From Amoebophrya sp. A120 (lineage: Eukaryota; Sar; Dinophyceae; Syndiniales; Amoebophryaceae), in assembly GCA_905178155.1 (NCBI GenBank), contig CAJINV010000002.1, positions 4,955,709-5,019,708 on the forward strand: a stretch of 64,000 bases of DNA, given 5' to 3'. A model generated the notes under the pieces. The model was not told the origin of the DNA. It saw only the letters and a list, made by a program, of their open reading frames with translations, and did not search any database. The position numbers and the translations under genes are program-made. This document shows, piece after piece, positions 23,301 to 34,768 of the stretch (the first letter of the stretch is position 1; the number at the start of each line of letters is the position of its first letter).

Positions 23301-23777
23301 TTCTTTCCGCTGTACCTGGCTCGGGCTCGTGTTCGAAAGCTTGGTAACGGTTTTTTTTCTACTACTGCTGTTTTGCTGTTCGACTTCTTCAGAGCTATCG
23401 GCGTCTTCCACAACAGCGGTCTGTTTCTTCGTTGAGAAAAACTGCTCCCGCCTTTGCTTCTTTTCCATGCGCTGCTGCTTTCGAACTTTTTTTCTGTCGA
23501 CCGGCTTGGTGCTCTGAAAAGCATTTATTTTACCTCCCGCTGCATTTTGTGGTCTAGAACTCGCGACGCCGCTAGGATTCCCGTCATCCACTTGCTCTTG
23601 GTGTTTCTCGAAGACTTCTTGCGTCAAGCCCCGCAGAAGTTTCCGATTCTGCTTCGGCGGCTGGTTGTTTTTGGAGAATTTATTTTTCCCCTTTCCCTTT
23701 CCTTTGTTCTGCCCTGGCTTGCCTTTACCGCCTTTGCCGCCACCGCTTTTGCCTTTCCCTTTACCGCCACCGCCCAT
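17363..23777 (-). CDS. NOM1: NOM1/Sgd1-like nucleolar MIF4G-MA3 protein
   Basis: Three exons: 23777..22499, 22231..20681 and 20406..17363, totalling 5874 nt (1957 aa). That is more than twice the usual length of the family, because of acidic and low-complexity insertions. The N-terminus is a G/K-rich basic tract and then two blocks of the family pattern ELAYLEKMLGLSKGKG...EMEEDGFDDDLL and ELQYLEKQLGISN. WVPPHLRKK (about residue 1177) precedes a MIF4G helical repeat domain (about 1195-1460; LKQKLQGLLNRLSEGNLDGI, VVLLIALLFHFGVLPASVIF). A C-terminal MA3 domain (about 1730-1930) contains ILRIKELKIPPKQKCKDVAEV. In yeast and animals the family acts in 18S rRNA maturation with an eIF4A-like helicase in the nucleolus. 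Both introns are family A introners. Confidence 0.85.
20412..20680. mobile_element. Introner element 7 (family A)
   Basis: TIRs TATCAAATGTAAAAATGTCT and the complement of TATCAAATGCAAAAATGTCT, both continuing into GGGTCTGG. The TSD CGTAG is perfect. Length is 269 bp. Removal joins the NOM1-like protein as LGGPYGQTDDY. Confidence 0.94.
22237..22498. mobile_element. Introner element 8 (family A, 262-bp subtype)
   Basis: Left and right TIRs are almost perfect complements (TATCAAATGTAAAAATGTCT...). The TSD is CCTTC/CCTTG, 4/5. Length is 262 bp. Its interior is nearly identical to element 15 at 41278, about 19 kb away, which suggests recent spread. Removal joins GAASKGSKNKIEK. Confidence 0.94.
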
Positions 23778-24715
23778 CGTGGTCGTGATCGTGCGGTGTT
23801 GATATGTGATTGCACTATTGACACGCTTGCTCTAGAAGCGACTAAAATTGAAAGACATGACTGAGATTTTTGTGTCGCTAAAAGTATTGAACGAAGCAAA
23901 GCAGTCACTCATCACCCTAAAAATTTCATGCAGTGTTGAAACGCTGCTCAGCCTATCGCTAGTTCTTGTTTTGCCTGTAGAACTAATATTGAGTACTTAA
24001 ACTATACATGCATTCCAAATTTCATCACGTGTCTGCGTCCTGATTTGAGTTTGACAAGCAAAAAAATGCGGATCGGAACTGCATGGAGCCAAAGACCAAT
24101 CAGAGCGCTTGAATTTCTCACGACTCTTCATCTGCAGATCCCTTTCTTCACCTGATCACGCTCTCTTGTCGTGTACAACTGAGATCGCTTTTGATGCTGT
24201 GCGGATCCTTTCAACAACTTTTTCGACGATCCATTCCAATTACAGATGATCTTCAAGATCTTCTCGCAAATAGAAAGTCAGAACTCTAGTATCCTGCACT
24301 TTCGTTGCAGGGTAATTATTGCATTTTTCATTGCCTACTCTTAATTTTTGCGCCTATTGTTGTAGTTCTGTATGATTTTTACAATCAAACCTGTACAGGG
24401 ACTTTGCGTTTGTGTGAGATTCAGCTGTTCCTCCTGATCCACTCAGAATGTGCCTATTTCACTGACAATCGAGACAACCCTTTTGCAAAAAGTAGATAAT
24501 GATATATAAGTGTAGTTTTGAATGTTTTCAGATTTAACAAGTGTAGCAGAAGCGACACGACTTCAAAGCGTGTTCAGCATAGACGTTTTCATTCTCGAAT
24601 TTTGAAGATTCGATTGCATTCTGTAGGCAGCTCTTTGACGTTGTGCAAAGGCAGATAACCTCAGTTTCACAACAACATCAGGGAAAAACGTGCACTACTA
24701 TCTACTTAAGTACTA
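23778..24715. other. Intergenic, no gene seen
   Basis: A/T-rich stretch upstream of the NOM1-like gene. It has only short ORFs (64 codons at most on the plus strand) and no TIRs or RNA gene signature that I recognise. Confidence 0.5.
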
Positions 24716-26521
24716 TCACTCCATCAATTTCCCATTCACGATGCCTATCTTCTCCAAAAACGCACTATCCTGTGCCTGCAGCAATTTTTCTGCTTGTTCG
24801 GCGTTCCCTAAGATCGCTTTGATCGCTGCGTCGGCCCGGATGAACTCAAAATGCTGCTTCTTTTCCAGGTCCATCCGCAAATTCTTATTCCGCTGACACA
24901 GCCTTCGACTGTCTATTCCTCTTTGCCGGAGCTGCTCCGCGCGGTCCCGCTGGATCCGCTTCAGGAGGGCATTCAACGCCTTGTTCTGCTGGGCCCGGAG
25001 GCGCTGCTCTAGCCTCTGCACCTGGTCTACGGATTGCGAGGCGTACCTGTTGGTTTTTTTTATCATGGTGGTATACTTAAAGAACGGCGCGCCGCGCACC
25101 AAAAAAAGCTGCTCGCCACCAGCGTCTCCAAGAATGAACCTCAGGACGACGAGCTTCATCAACGTACAAAAATACGAAAAATCACAGTGTCAATCAAAAA
25201 CTGATACTTCGCTATCTCCCATTTCTCCAGTCTATCGGCCTGGTCCTTAACTTTCGCGGCCTCTTCGTACTGCCCTTGCTTTCCCAGCGCCTTCTGTCTC
25301 CTCCGCAGTTCCAGTAAATCCGGCGAAAACTTGCACACGCGCGGCTGGGTCTCCATGTTTTCTGTCAACTGCCCAAACTGCTGGGCATGCTGCTCCTTCA
25401 GCTTTTCCAGTGACATGTAAGCGGTGGATTCGTAGTCGGCCATGTACCTGAGCACAAGGTTGGTGATCGAGGTAGGATGACAGTGACAGCACATGCAGGA
25501 AGCAAATTTCTAGTACTTACTTTCGTCTATATTTTTCGCGTCCCCCGGACAAAAACTACATATTTTTCTTGCGATAGGAGTAGTATTCCAAAGTCTCAAA
25601 GGACCACGAGAACCTGAAATATTAAGAAAGTACCTATCCCATGCCGCTGAGAACTCCATTAGCTGCTGTTTCTGTGCCGCCTCTACCTCACTCATTTCGT
25701 GGACCTGGGCCTGCTCGATCAACCGCCGCTGCCGCACCGTTTCCTTAAACCTGAGAAATAATGTCGATGAACGTCCATGTTGTAAAAATGCTGCGCAGTA
25801 CAATAATACAAATTCAAGAGAAGAAAATGTCATTCTTTGGATAGTGACAAAAATCCCCGACTGCACACTGCCCACTCGTCACACAGCACTGCAAAAAGTA
25901 GTACCTTAATTCGTCGTATTTTGTTCTCGCTTTTCTTGCTTCCCCATAATCCCCCTTCAGTTCGCACTGTTTCCGGTACTGCTCTAACCTCCGCATCAAT
26001 GCCAGCGGCGTGGTGATTTTCTCGAATCCGCCTTTTTGCTCCACGTTTTTTAAAGCCGCGATCACATCCTCAAACCCGGCTTTGGTGCCGGCAAGAGTTT
26101 CGTTCTCCGTGTGTCTAACTGGTGAGGTACTGGAGGACGACTTTGTATTGGGGGAGATCATGCTGGACGCCGGATAGGGGTTACAACTACTTGCATTTCC
26201 TATTGTCGCGCTGCTCACAGGACCTCCTCCCTGCACTTCCTTCAGATATTTCACCACCTCGTGCGCTTTCGTCACATCCCGGCCTAAATCCACGAGCAGA
26301 TTCGGTATTTCGTCGAGCAGAACAGTGCCGTCGTTCGCCTTGTCATATTTCGCAAACACCGACTGCAAGTCGTCGGCTGTGGAGGCAGGTGCGTGTTGGT
26401 AGGAAGCAGGAGATACTGCAGTCGACGACGTCCCAAGTGTTTTACTGTTCATGCCTCCAGGCCGTGGCGTGGTCGAGGACGACGCTGAGGCGGCCTGGAT
26501 TGGCCCGCGGGCGGACTGACT
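24716..26521 (-). CDS. Coiled-coil protein with EF-hand-like N-terminus, possibly flagellar
   Basis: Four exons joined only by canonical introns: 26521..25905, 25750..25634, 25447..25208 and 25046..24716, giving 1305 nt, 434 aa. Residues around 50-85 resemble a degenerate EF-hand pair (LQSVFAKYDKANDGTVLLDE). The rest is charged helix: LMRRLEQYRKQCELKGDYGE, then VRQRRLIEQAQVHEMSEVEA, LRRRQKALGKQGQYEEAAKV, and a basic C-terminal coil (NALLKRIQRDRAEQLRQRGI). The patterned coils and repeated KGDYGEA/QGQYEEA motifs remind me of conserved axonemal coiled-coil proteins of ciliated protists, but that is inference. All three introns have AGGT or near-AGGT at both ends (for example AG|GTACTT and CAG|GTACAT). 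The gene has no introner. Confidence 0.8.
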
Positions 26522-26621
26522 CATAGTGTCCTGGTGGTGCGCCCGGGTTGCGATATTAACACAGAAAGTAGTACTTAAGTAGCTAGTAGGGTATACTTTG
26601 AAGATAGAAGTCCCTTGCAAG

Positions 26622-28115
26622 GTGCACCAGAAGGTGGAAGATACTAGCAGGGGTACGTCAATTTACGGGGGTCGTGAAATGAAGGTAGTACATTCCAGTG
26701 CAAAAAAAAACGCTTTAGCCCGAATCGAACCTATACCTAAAAATCAGATGAAGTGCGGCAATAAATAATGGCTCTTGATGAAAAGGTATGCTCTAGTTCA
26801 TAACATCCCCTGTAGTGTGATCATGACATCATGATAGGAACCACAAAAAAAAACGGCCAAAAACATCCGAACAATCACAATCTGCCACAACGAAACGAAA
26901 AAAAGACAAACTCCCCCAAGAAAAAACGCCAAGACGACAAGGACGAAAACGACTCCAGCATCCATCGTGACCGATTTTGCCGAATAGCGAATGCGAATGG
27001 CGCTGATCCAATAGCAAAAAAAAGATGAGAACGACCGTGACGAACGATAAGCCAACGGAAAAGAACTCATTCCACTTTGTGAACCGATGCACGACGAATC
27101 CATTGCCCGAGTGAGAGTAAAGGTTAATTGCCTGCACAAACGATATGCGCGCTGCCAATAGCCCCGCACCGAGTGGTGCGCAACCCCTTTTCACGCGAGA
27201 CAAAAAACAAACGACGAAAGACGACAAACCACAGCAAATACCATTAGAAACTACACCGCAACGAAAAACTAAAACTGCACAAAGCCAAAGAAACAAAAAG
27301 AAGAAACAACCAAAACGCGAAACGAGACAACGCGAACGACAAGAACCGCGAAACGGGCACCACGACAACGGAAGAAGAAGCCGACGACGAGGAGACAAAA
27401 ACCACGACAGTCAGTACATAAACGCAAAAATCACAGAACGAAAACAGCACGAAACGGAGACAAGAGGTCCGACGTGAGTAGTGAAATTTCACAGAGAAAC
27501 CAAAACGCAAGCATACCGACGAAGACGGGGACTGTACGTGAAAGTATTGATCTGGACTGCGCGCACCTGCCTCTTCAGTATGCGGCTCCTGTCCTCTCGA
27601 CCGACAGACATATAATACCCTCACCAAAACTAGCCGCTCACTCCACGAGGATCTTCGGAGCCACAAAGCCACGCTCGCGAGGCCGCTCACGCTCATCACT
27701 GCACCGGTCCCATAATTTTCTTGTCTGGGCAGACAGCTCTAGCTATTTTTCTAGGATACTACTAATATTTGCGCTACTAGGATAGTGTACTGTCAAAGAT
27801 AATTTTGGTTTCTACTAGCGATAAGCCTCTTACTCCAAAATGAAATTGCGCTGAATTTCCATGCATGTGTTACAAGGGCGTGTTTACGGTATAGAGTTTA
27901 TCACAATCAAAATTTCCTAACCTCGGAAAGGGGTGCGAATACTGCTCGGCTGTCGAACTAGAAAATGAACTAGAGTCAACAACTTAGACTTAAGCATATA
28001 AACCAAGCATGTACATAGTATGATCGTTCCAAGAAGTAAATCCTACCCTGTGGAAGAAGTTAATCTTTTCGACCTGGTTCTTCATCGCTACTAGCAAGAC
28101 GCTTCTCGTCCCTCC
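26622..28115. other. Intergenic, with T-poor strand-asymmetric tract
   Basis: From about 26826 to 27480 the plus strand is almost devoid of T and rich in A and C; the flanks are not. The minus strand has open frames with hydrophobic runs (VVFVLVVLAFFLGGVCLFFV at about 26860-26930) that alternate between frames, so a diverged membrane-protein gene is possible but not supported. A/C-rich plus-strand ORFs give only K/Q/R/T-rich peptides. From 27780 to 28115 the DNA is plain A/T-rich. Confidence 0.4.
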
Positions 28116-31100
28116 CTACTCCTCCCCTCGGGGCGCTAGAAACTGCAACTTGTCCGATTTCTCCTCCGGTAGATTGAACAAACGGCTCCAAAAACTTCTC
28201 TTTTTTGTTCCCCCGGTCGAGGCTCCCGTAGAAGTACCCGATGCGGAAGAACCCACTACAGTGTCCTCCCCAAGGACCTCCTCCCGGGCTGCCGCCGCTG
28301 TTGCCGCGTGGTTCGCCATTTCCGCGACTGCGGCCAAAATCTCTGTGGTCGTGGAGGTCACAGTCGACAGCAAATCCGTCCCGCCCAAAACCGCCCCCAC
28401 GCCCGCCGCCACCTGTTGCACAAACGAGGAGTCCGGCACCTCCACCGCGTCGGCCCCCGGCTCGCCGCAGCAGCCCGGCTGCACGGAGGCCGTCGTGTAT
28501 CCTGAGGAAAAACGTCCCCACCCCATAGTCAAGTTCTTGTGAACTCTGCAACACAAATCTAGGAGTTTTGGAAGCCATGCATGACAAGTTCGTCTTTGTA
28601 GTGTAGTGCAGGTTAGGAAGGACTCATCTCCTCATCCTGTTTACAGGATTACAATTGCCAAAACACGATTGGAAATGCCTCTGATGTAGATGCGCATTAC
28701 AAACGTTCCTGTCATTGCAAATCTGCATGACAACTCTGGGGTGGGGACGTTTTTACACAGGATATCGTGCCGTCCGCGTTCAGGTTGGGCGCCGTGCGAA
28801 ACAGTACGAAGTAGTCGCGCACCGACCACCGGTCGTTGTAGACATAGCGCAGATTTTGGTCCCGGCAATAGTCCCGCAGCCCGAAGATAAACTCCCGGTG
28901 CCAACTCGCGTTTCGGTATCCGTCCACAGGCGCGGAATCCGCCAACAGATTGGGCAGCATGACCGCGACCACCGAGAAGGATAAAACCGCCGTGATCACC
29001 GTGAACATCATCTCGGCAGAAAACTTCACGTACCCGAGTTCCGCATCCCGGGCCCGCTTGTTGAAGTATAGCCGACACATCTCCACCTCGGTCCGCTGGT
29101 CGCGCGTGATGCAGGTCACGTAAATGAAGTTGTCAAACTGGGCCAAAATCACGAAAAACGCCGCGTTGAACAAAACATCAGCGTGTGTGGTGCCGATGTA
29201 GTACTGCAAGCCGACGAACACCGTGAAGAGCGCGATGAAAAAGGAGGGCAGAATGATCGGGATATCAAATGTAAAAATGTCTGGGTCTGGAAGATTAGAA
29301 CTTGTCATGCAAAATCTGAATGATGCAAAAATCTGTGTTGCGTGAGTGCCAAAAGCTGTCCGCTTCTGAACAAGTTGAGAGGGAGTCTCTTATGCAGGAA
29401 AGGCATGATAGAGACCTCAAAGAATCTGTGATGCTGGGCCTCGCATTCCAGACCTCATGGGTCATGGAAAACCTGCATCACAAGTCTTGCATTCTTCCAG
29501 ACCCAGACATTTTTACAATCCATACGGGAGCGCGTAGAACAATTTGGCCCACAACGGCGCGCCAATGATCACCAGCTCCGGCTCGATCTCGAAAAAATCG
29601 TCCAGCATGTGGTCGAATCAAATGCAAAAATGTCTGGGTCTGGAAGAATGCAAGTTTGTCATGCTTGTCTGGCATGGCTAGAGAATCTGTGTTGCATAGG
29701 CACGAAAAGGCCCTCTTACCTGTCATGCAAAAACGCAGTTTGCCATGCGGAATACGTACGACATGACAGCCAAAAACTTTGTCATGCATAGCTGCGTATT
29801 ACAGTGCGTCTATCATTCACTTTTAGCATTACAAGTTTCCAGACCCAGACACATTTGCAATGCATAGGTCTCGCACTTCCGGCGCGTCCGCGGAATTCGA
29901 CAGCCGTCCGTCGGTCCGGATGGATTCGAGCTGCAAGGCGTTGAAGTGCGCTAATTCCTTCTTCACCACCACCCCCACCGCCTCCTTGCAGTCCGGCGTG
30001 GCCGGCGCGACAAACAGCAGCCAGTAGAGCAACCGCAACCGGTCCGCCAGCTCGCGCGAGACCGCAATGAGGTGCAAAAAGATCAGCGACGCGAGCATGA
30101 TATCAAATGCAAATATGTCTGGGTCTGGAAACTTGTAATGCTGCGTTGGGAATAGTGAATGCTCTGTAATGCCCAGCCAAGCATGAGAAATATTTGCGCT
30201 TCGTTGTGTTGCGTTTTTCGCATGACAACCTGCGTTTTTGCATGACAGACAAAAGGGTCTCTTCTTGGACACGCATCACAAACTTTTTGGTCATCCCAGA
30301 CAAGCATGACAATTCTCGCAATCTTCCACACCCAGACATTTTTGCATTTGATACATGAAGGGCGAACTGATACTCCAGTCGCAAATCTTGTCCGCGTCCT
30401 CCTTCTCCAGAACCTTCAGGTAGGTCGTGATCTCCTCGGTGCGCACCTTCGCGTCATTATGCAGATCCGCCCCGCCCGGGAGCTGTGCGAAATTCGTCCC
30501 GGCCTTGTCATCCAAGGCCGCCCCGAGTTGCATGGAGACGAGCTTGTGGTAGCCGTCCTGCCACTTCCGCACCGCGGGGCCGGACAAGTCGTACTGAATG
30601 TACTCGATCACCACGAACTGCACCAAATACCCCAGAGCCATCACGAAGAAAGACCACCCGGGCTTCATGTACAGCAACGTTTTGTAGCCCGAGGTGCACT
30701 CCACGTTCGCGAACGCGTACAAGGTTTCAATGAACGCCGCGGACTGGATATCAGAATGAAAAATCCCCCCTCCCCATATCGAAAAGGTATGCTTCCGAAA
30801 ATTTGCGTTGCTGATTTGAGGTCGCAAATCACATTTGTATTGCAAGAAGACAAGGGCAGAAGCTTCTGCCCCACTATGGAAGCGATTTGTCATGCTGTTG
30901 GCCCTAAATGTGACCTGTTTGCCATGCTGAGCAACTAGACCCATACGCCCCTCTACCTAGCCTGGGGATCTGGCTGCGGTGCCTTTCTGCAATACAGAGC
31001 TGATTTGTTTGCCCAAATTCAGCATCAGAAATTTCGTTTTGATATGGGGAGGGGGGATTTTTCCTTGCAATACTGGATCCCCTCGTAGATCGGTTCGTAC

Positions 31101-31786
31101 TTCGGCATCCGTTTTTCGGCGTTCTCGGTCCCAATGTACGCCTGCAAGGCCCGGGCGCGGTCCTGGTCCAGCAGTGTGTCCTGCTCTTTCTCGAGTGCCG
31201 CGATGGGGAGCAGATCCTCGTCGTCCGACACGTAATCCGACTTCATGATCTTGGTGGTGTTTTGCGCCTCCTTCTGCATCCGGTTGCCGCTGGCGCTCGC
31301 CTTCAGATTCGAGGAATTCTGCCGCACACCCTGATGCTTGTACTCCTGCGCCGCCGCTTGCAGCAGGGCCACGCCGCGCATCCGGGCGGCGTTCTGGTTC
31401 GTGTCGCCCGGCTTCTTGTTGGGCCTTTTCCCCGCCCCGATCCTCACATTACTGGCTGGTGTCATTCGCTGCTGCAGCGACGTCGAATCACGCTGCTGTT
31501 CGCGAGTCAACAACGTATTGGAGGCACTGCTGGAGGCGGGAGCGATTGTCGTACCGGAAACCAAGTCTCCCCCACCTGCCGTACTCTCTAACGCGTCGCC
31601 CTCTGGGACTCTTCTGCCGGAGAGGAGGAGCAGACCTTTGTTCTGGCTCCGATAATTGTTCTGTGGAGTTGTATTAGATGACCTGGCGGTGAAAACTGCA
31701 GCGCCGAGGTTGTTTTCCATCACCTCGCTCGACTCCTCGGAGGTCTCATTTGCAATTTCCGCCGCCTTGCGCATTCTCTCAAACAT
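28116..31786 (-). CDS. Multi-pass membrane protein, unknown family
   Basis: Six exons: 31786..31073, 30743..30354, 30095..29867, 29610..29525, 29257..28765 and 28492..28116, giving 2289 nt, 762 aa. A soluble S/T/Q-rich N-terminal third (about 240 aa) leads to at least five hydrophobic segments: FFVMALGYLVQFVVIEYI, LRLLYWLLFVAP, IILPSFFIALFTVFVGLQYY, VLFNAAFFVILAQFDNFIYV and MMFTVITAVLSFSVVAVMLP. A long loop between the first and second segments is hydrophilic. The C-terminus (about 150 aa) is A/T/S-rich. I recognise no transporter or channel signature. Five introners (one family C, three A, one B) interrupt it, the densest invasion in the window, and one coding block between them is only 86 nt. 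The exons give one continuous hydrophobic pattern only after all five are removed. Confidence 0.82.
28498..28764. mobile_element. Introner element 9 (family B)
   Basis: TIRs TATCCTGAGGAAAAACGTCC and the complement of TATCCTGTGTAAAAACGTCC. The TSD TCGTG is perfect. Length is 267 bp. Removal joins NADGTTASVQPG in the multi-pass membrane protein. Confidence 0.94.
29263..29524. mobile_element. Introner element 10 (family A, 262-bp subtype)
   Basis: The left end is TATCAAATGTAAAAATGTCT; the right end finishes ACAATCCATA instead of ATTTGATA. The TSD CGGGA is perfect. Length is 262 bp. Its interior is the reverse complement of element 19 (48305). Removal joins FYALPIILPSFF in the middle of a membrane segment. 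Confidence 0.94.
29616..29866. mobile_element. Introner element 11 (family A)
   Basis: The left end is AATCAAATGCAAAAATGTCT (first T changed to A), and the right end finishes GCAATGCATA. The TSD is GGTCG/GGTCT, 4/5. Length is 251 bp. Removal joins PEVRDHMLDDF. The coding block between this element and element 10 is 91 bp including the shared TSD copies. Confidence 0.9.
30101..30353. mobile_element. Introner element 12 (family A)
   Basis: TIRs TATCAAATGCAAATATGTCT and the complement of TATCAAATGCAAAAATGTCT. The TSD CATGA is perfect. Length is 253 bp. Removal joins SSPFMLASLIF at the start of a hydrophobic segment. Confidence 0.94.
30749..31072. mobile_element. Introner element 13 (family C)
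   Basis: The left end is TATCAGAATGAAAAATCCCC; the right end is the complement of TATTGCAAGGAAAAATCCCC. The TIRs continue through CCTCCCCATATCGAAAA. The TSD CTGGA is perfect. Length is 324 bp. Removal joins EGIQSAAFIET. Confidence 0.94.
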
Positions 31787-32764
31787 TTACTCTAACAATA
31801 ACCTGCATTCATCTTCGCCTTCTTGTGGATGTGGGTCTGTTTCTGTTACAACGAAAATGAACTAAGTAATTTTTTCCGGGTGGGTAGTTCTTGTACTATA
31901 TGGTTCTAGATCAAAAAGGAGCTCGGAAAAAGTGCTACAGCAGAAACTAGTGAGTCAACGTAGAAGTTGTGGACCACCTTGGAAGTAGGGTGCTAGCCTC
32001 GTCAAAAGACCTGCTTGCTTGATTTTCAGTGTTCTGCTCGCATTCTTTCTAAGTTGCAGGTTCACGAAATAACAAAACACGACTTTAGATGAACCAGAAG
32101 TAGCTGAAGACGCAACCAAGAACGCTTGTGATCATAGATCGTACTGGACGAAGCAACAAGCGAAGTTGAACGACAAGTTTCAGCGATTCTTGCGACCAAG
32201 CGCCTGGAGCTTTTTGCACGATGAAAAGTTTGAACGACTTCGTTGATCACGAGTTTTGAACGGTGTCAGTACGAGGCACTGCAAATTATCGGCAGTAAGG
32301 AAGAGCCGGTGAACGAACCGAATCGTAGCTTTTTCTGTTTCAAGAACGGCAGTGTCTAGCAGTTCAGCGCTTTTAACTTTTTTTGGTGAACGAAAATGCG
32401 CGAGCAATAAATTCCATATCCAGGTGGACGAAAACGCAATTCTTCATAGGTAATTCTGCACATCGAGCATCATCGATTCCAAACGAACGAACAGCTTTCT
32501 TCCGAGCTTTGACAGGACAGAAAAACGTAAAAAAACGAGGCGCATGCGCTAGCTCGCAACTTGTAATATTTTTCATGGTCTCACCCCGAGTGGTCTGTCA
32601 GGAGCAGCTTTCCTGTGCATCGGTGCAGCACAACCACCATCGTGCTTGTTTTTCTAGTTTCCACATTCATCATCCAAAACAGTAGTGTACAAGCATAATT
32701 CATCTCCCTGTCATCAGAGTACATGCCTCAACATTCCAAACCTGGTACATATGAAACGAAATTT
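31787..32764. other. Intergenic, no gene seen
   Basis: About 1 kb upstream of the membrane-protein gene. It is A/T-rich with short overlapping ORFs on both strands (up to 100 codons) and no motif or conserved-looking pattern. Confidence 0.45.
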
Positions 32765-33160
32765 TCACTTCAGCAGCGCCAATTTCCAGTCCGTGGGCCT
32801 TTTTTCGCACGTCTGCCCGTTGTGTAATTTCACCCTGACGGTCTTCCCTTTTTTGTTGTCATGCTTTTCCACGAGAGGCTGCCACACCCCGTAGCCCGGG
32901 CGAGACTTTATCACAGAGTCCTCCTGCTGAAGGAGATCTTCGTTCCTCAGAGCAGCTGGTCTATTTTCTACTCGCTGTCGCTCTGCACTAGGAAGAGATC
33001 CATGAAGGAGCCTCGAAGAAGAAGGTGCAGCTGCGGGGGTCCTCTTCGGTAGGATCCAATGCGCCCCGCAACCAATCGGCGTGCGCAGACCGCGGAACCC
33101 CGCTTCCCATTCTGGAACGGTACGCCGACAGGGCTGGCAATTGTGACCGGAAAAAAGCAT
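32765..33160 (-). CDS. Small basic protein, unknown
   Basis: Single ORF of 131 aa from ATG 33160 to a stop at 32765. It has a compact C-terminal half (GYGVWQPLVEKHDNKKGKTV, then RVKLHNGQ...RPTDWKLALLK) that looks structured and basic, and an N-terminus with HNCQPCRRTVPEWEAGF. Size and charge would suit an organellar ribosomal protein, but I cannot match it to any specific family. Upstream exons are possible. It has the same strand as all other genes. The translated C-terminus is far less repetitive than random ORFs here, which is the main reason to accept it. Confidence 0.5.
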   Translation of the reverse strand: MLFSGHNCQPCRRTVPEWEAGFRGLRTPIGCGAHWILPKRTPAAAPSSSRLLHGSLPSAERQRVENRPAALRNEDLLQQEDSVIKSRPGYGVWQPLVEKHDNKKGKTVRVKLHNGQTCEKRPTDWKLALLK

Positions 33161-34339
33161 GACTTTTTTTATTTAAAGACTCTTAGTTCTTATTTACATG
33201 GAAAAGATGTCTGTGAAATTCAACTCCTACTTGTTTTGTAGCCCCACATTTCAAAAAAAAAAAAGACGCGACGACTTCTACGAAGCAAGCACATACTTCG
33301 TAAAAAGAAAGAAGTACTTAGGCTTACGATGCGGACACCAACGATTTATCGAGAGCCGCCTTCCTTTCCCCCCCCCACTCCCACGAGTTTGATAGATGTT
33401 CCCTGTGGACGACGACCAACTTGTTCAGCGGCACGGATATTGGTACACCACAAAAGACAAAAACCATGGCTCCACGAAAGCGCTAGCAATGCGAACAACG
33501 TTGAGCCCCTTTGATGGGTGCTAACCAATCGGCAGAGCGGGATCACTATTGCAGCGAAAGTCCAGGCCGGCTCAACACGGACGTTCTACTTATCATCTCT
33601 ACTCCGAGTCCTCCTTGTCTGAAGATGCTGCTGCTGTGCTGTGTGTGTGTGTGTGTGTCGAACTAAAATTACTAATTGTTTATGTAAAATTGGTGCATTC
33701 AGAGTACTGTGCCCAACTTCAACATTTTCAGCTACTTACTCTCAGGAAGATGAATTTCTTTAGACGGTATACAACTCGCTCGGACCTGCATGATCAAAAG
33801 CAGAGAGAGCGAGAGACACTGCAAAGAAAAAAAAGCAGACTGCAGAGGTACCAAAGTAAGAGACTGCAAAAAAAAAGGCCCTACGTTTCCGTTTGGTCTG
33901 CACCGCATTGAATGCGGAGAAGTGGGAGCGCGCTTACTTAGAAGTATCCCGCAAGCGCAAGGTCACCATGAATAAGTATAGGATACGCATGTGCATCCTA
34001 GTAGAAGTACAGAGGAGTCGAGATAAGAACAAAGAAGGAAGCGAATACTTTGAACGAACAAAAAGCGAAAAAATCATGCGCCAAACGAAAAGTCAAAGAC
34101 AAAGTGCGAACCACTTGTGAGCGAGTCGGAAGTTGCAGCTGTGTTACTGCAGTCCACAGATGCAGCTTCACTCACCCCCGGAAACTCTCCTCGTGTTAGC
34201 GCAATCACAAATTGTAGCTTTGTGGTACGGAAAGAGGCGTACTCAAGTATCCAGTTCATCTTCAAAAAGAAAGCGAAAAAAGAAACTTCTTTTTCACGTA
34301 AAATTGTTTGTTTGAGCTTGGACAAGAAGGGTGAAATAT

Positions 34340-34657
34340 TTAGTGTTTCCCTAAAGCATATAAACGAATTATAGTAATCGTGCGCGATTCTGATCTGGAC
34401 GTAGGTATGGCCAAGTATGCTGCAACAATGTCGCGTAGCAACAAACTCCTTCGACTAGATCCTCCCTGCAAGAGAAACGCCAGACCTCCGCTTTGTTGTA
34501 GTCCCCGAAGGAGCTGCTGCGACGCTGTTAACAGGAAGCAAAGTGGTATCCGCGCCAGAACAGGGCAGCCCGGACCCATGACTTTTACTGGTTTATTTCC
34601 GGCGCCAGCGCGGAGAGGTCGCCGAATGCGTGAGGAAACAAGAGGACCCGTCCACAT
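34340..34657 (-). CDS. Candidate small ORF downstream of a spliced-leader relic
   Basis: This 105-codon ORF begins with MWTGPLVSSRIRRPLRAG and has no recognisable domain. The only support is position: a spliced-leader-like sequence (34769-34790, same strand) lies about 110 nt upstream, as for the EF-hand gene at the left edge. It could equally be chance. Confidence 0.25.
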   Translation of the reverse strand: MWTGPLVSSRIRRPLRAGAGNKPVKVMGPGCPVLARIPLCFLLTASQQLLRGLQQSGGLAFLLQGGSSRRSLLLRDIVAAYLAIPTSRSESRTITIIRLYALGKH

Positions 34658-34768
34658 CTACGGTGGAGCTGCAGAACGCATTGATTTCGGCGCAAGGAGC
34701 TCAATGGTGTCTATAATTCGTTGAAATTGCTGTGGCTCTAATTTTTTTTCGAAGAAGAAGTTTCGAAT

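Noticed and set aside
26700-26760. tRNA-like T-arm (GGTTCGATTCGGGC on the minus strand, followed by a T-run)
   Set aside because: No matching acceptor stem, D-arm or anticodon arm could be laid out upstream.
33549-34120. Possible plus-strand gene with K/R-rich ORFs
   Set aside because: Three overlapping short frames without motif, no clear splice joins, and direction opposite to all other genes.
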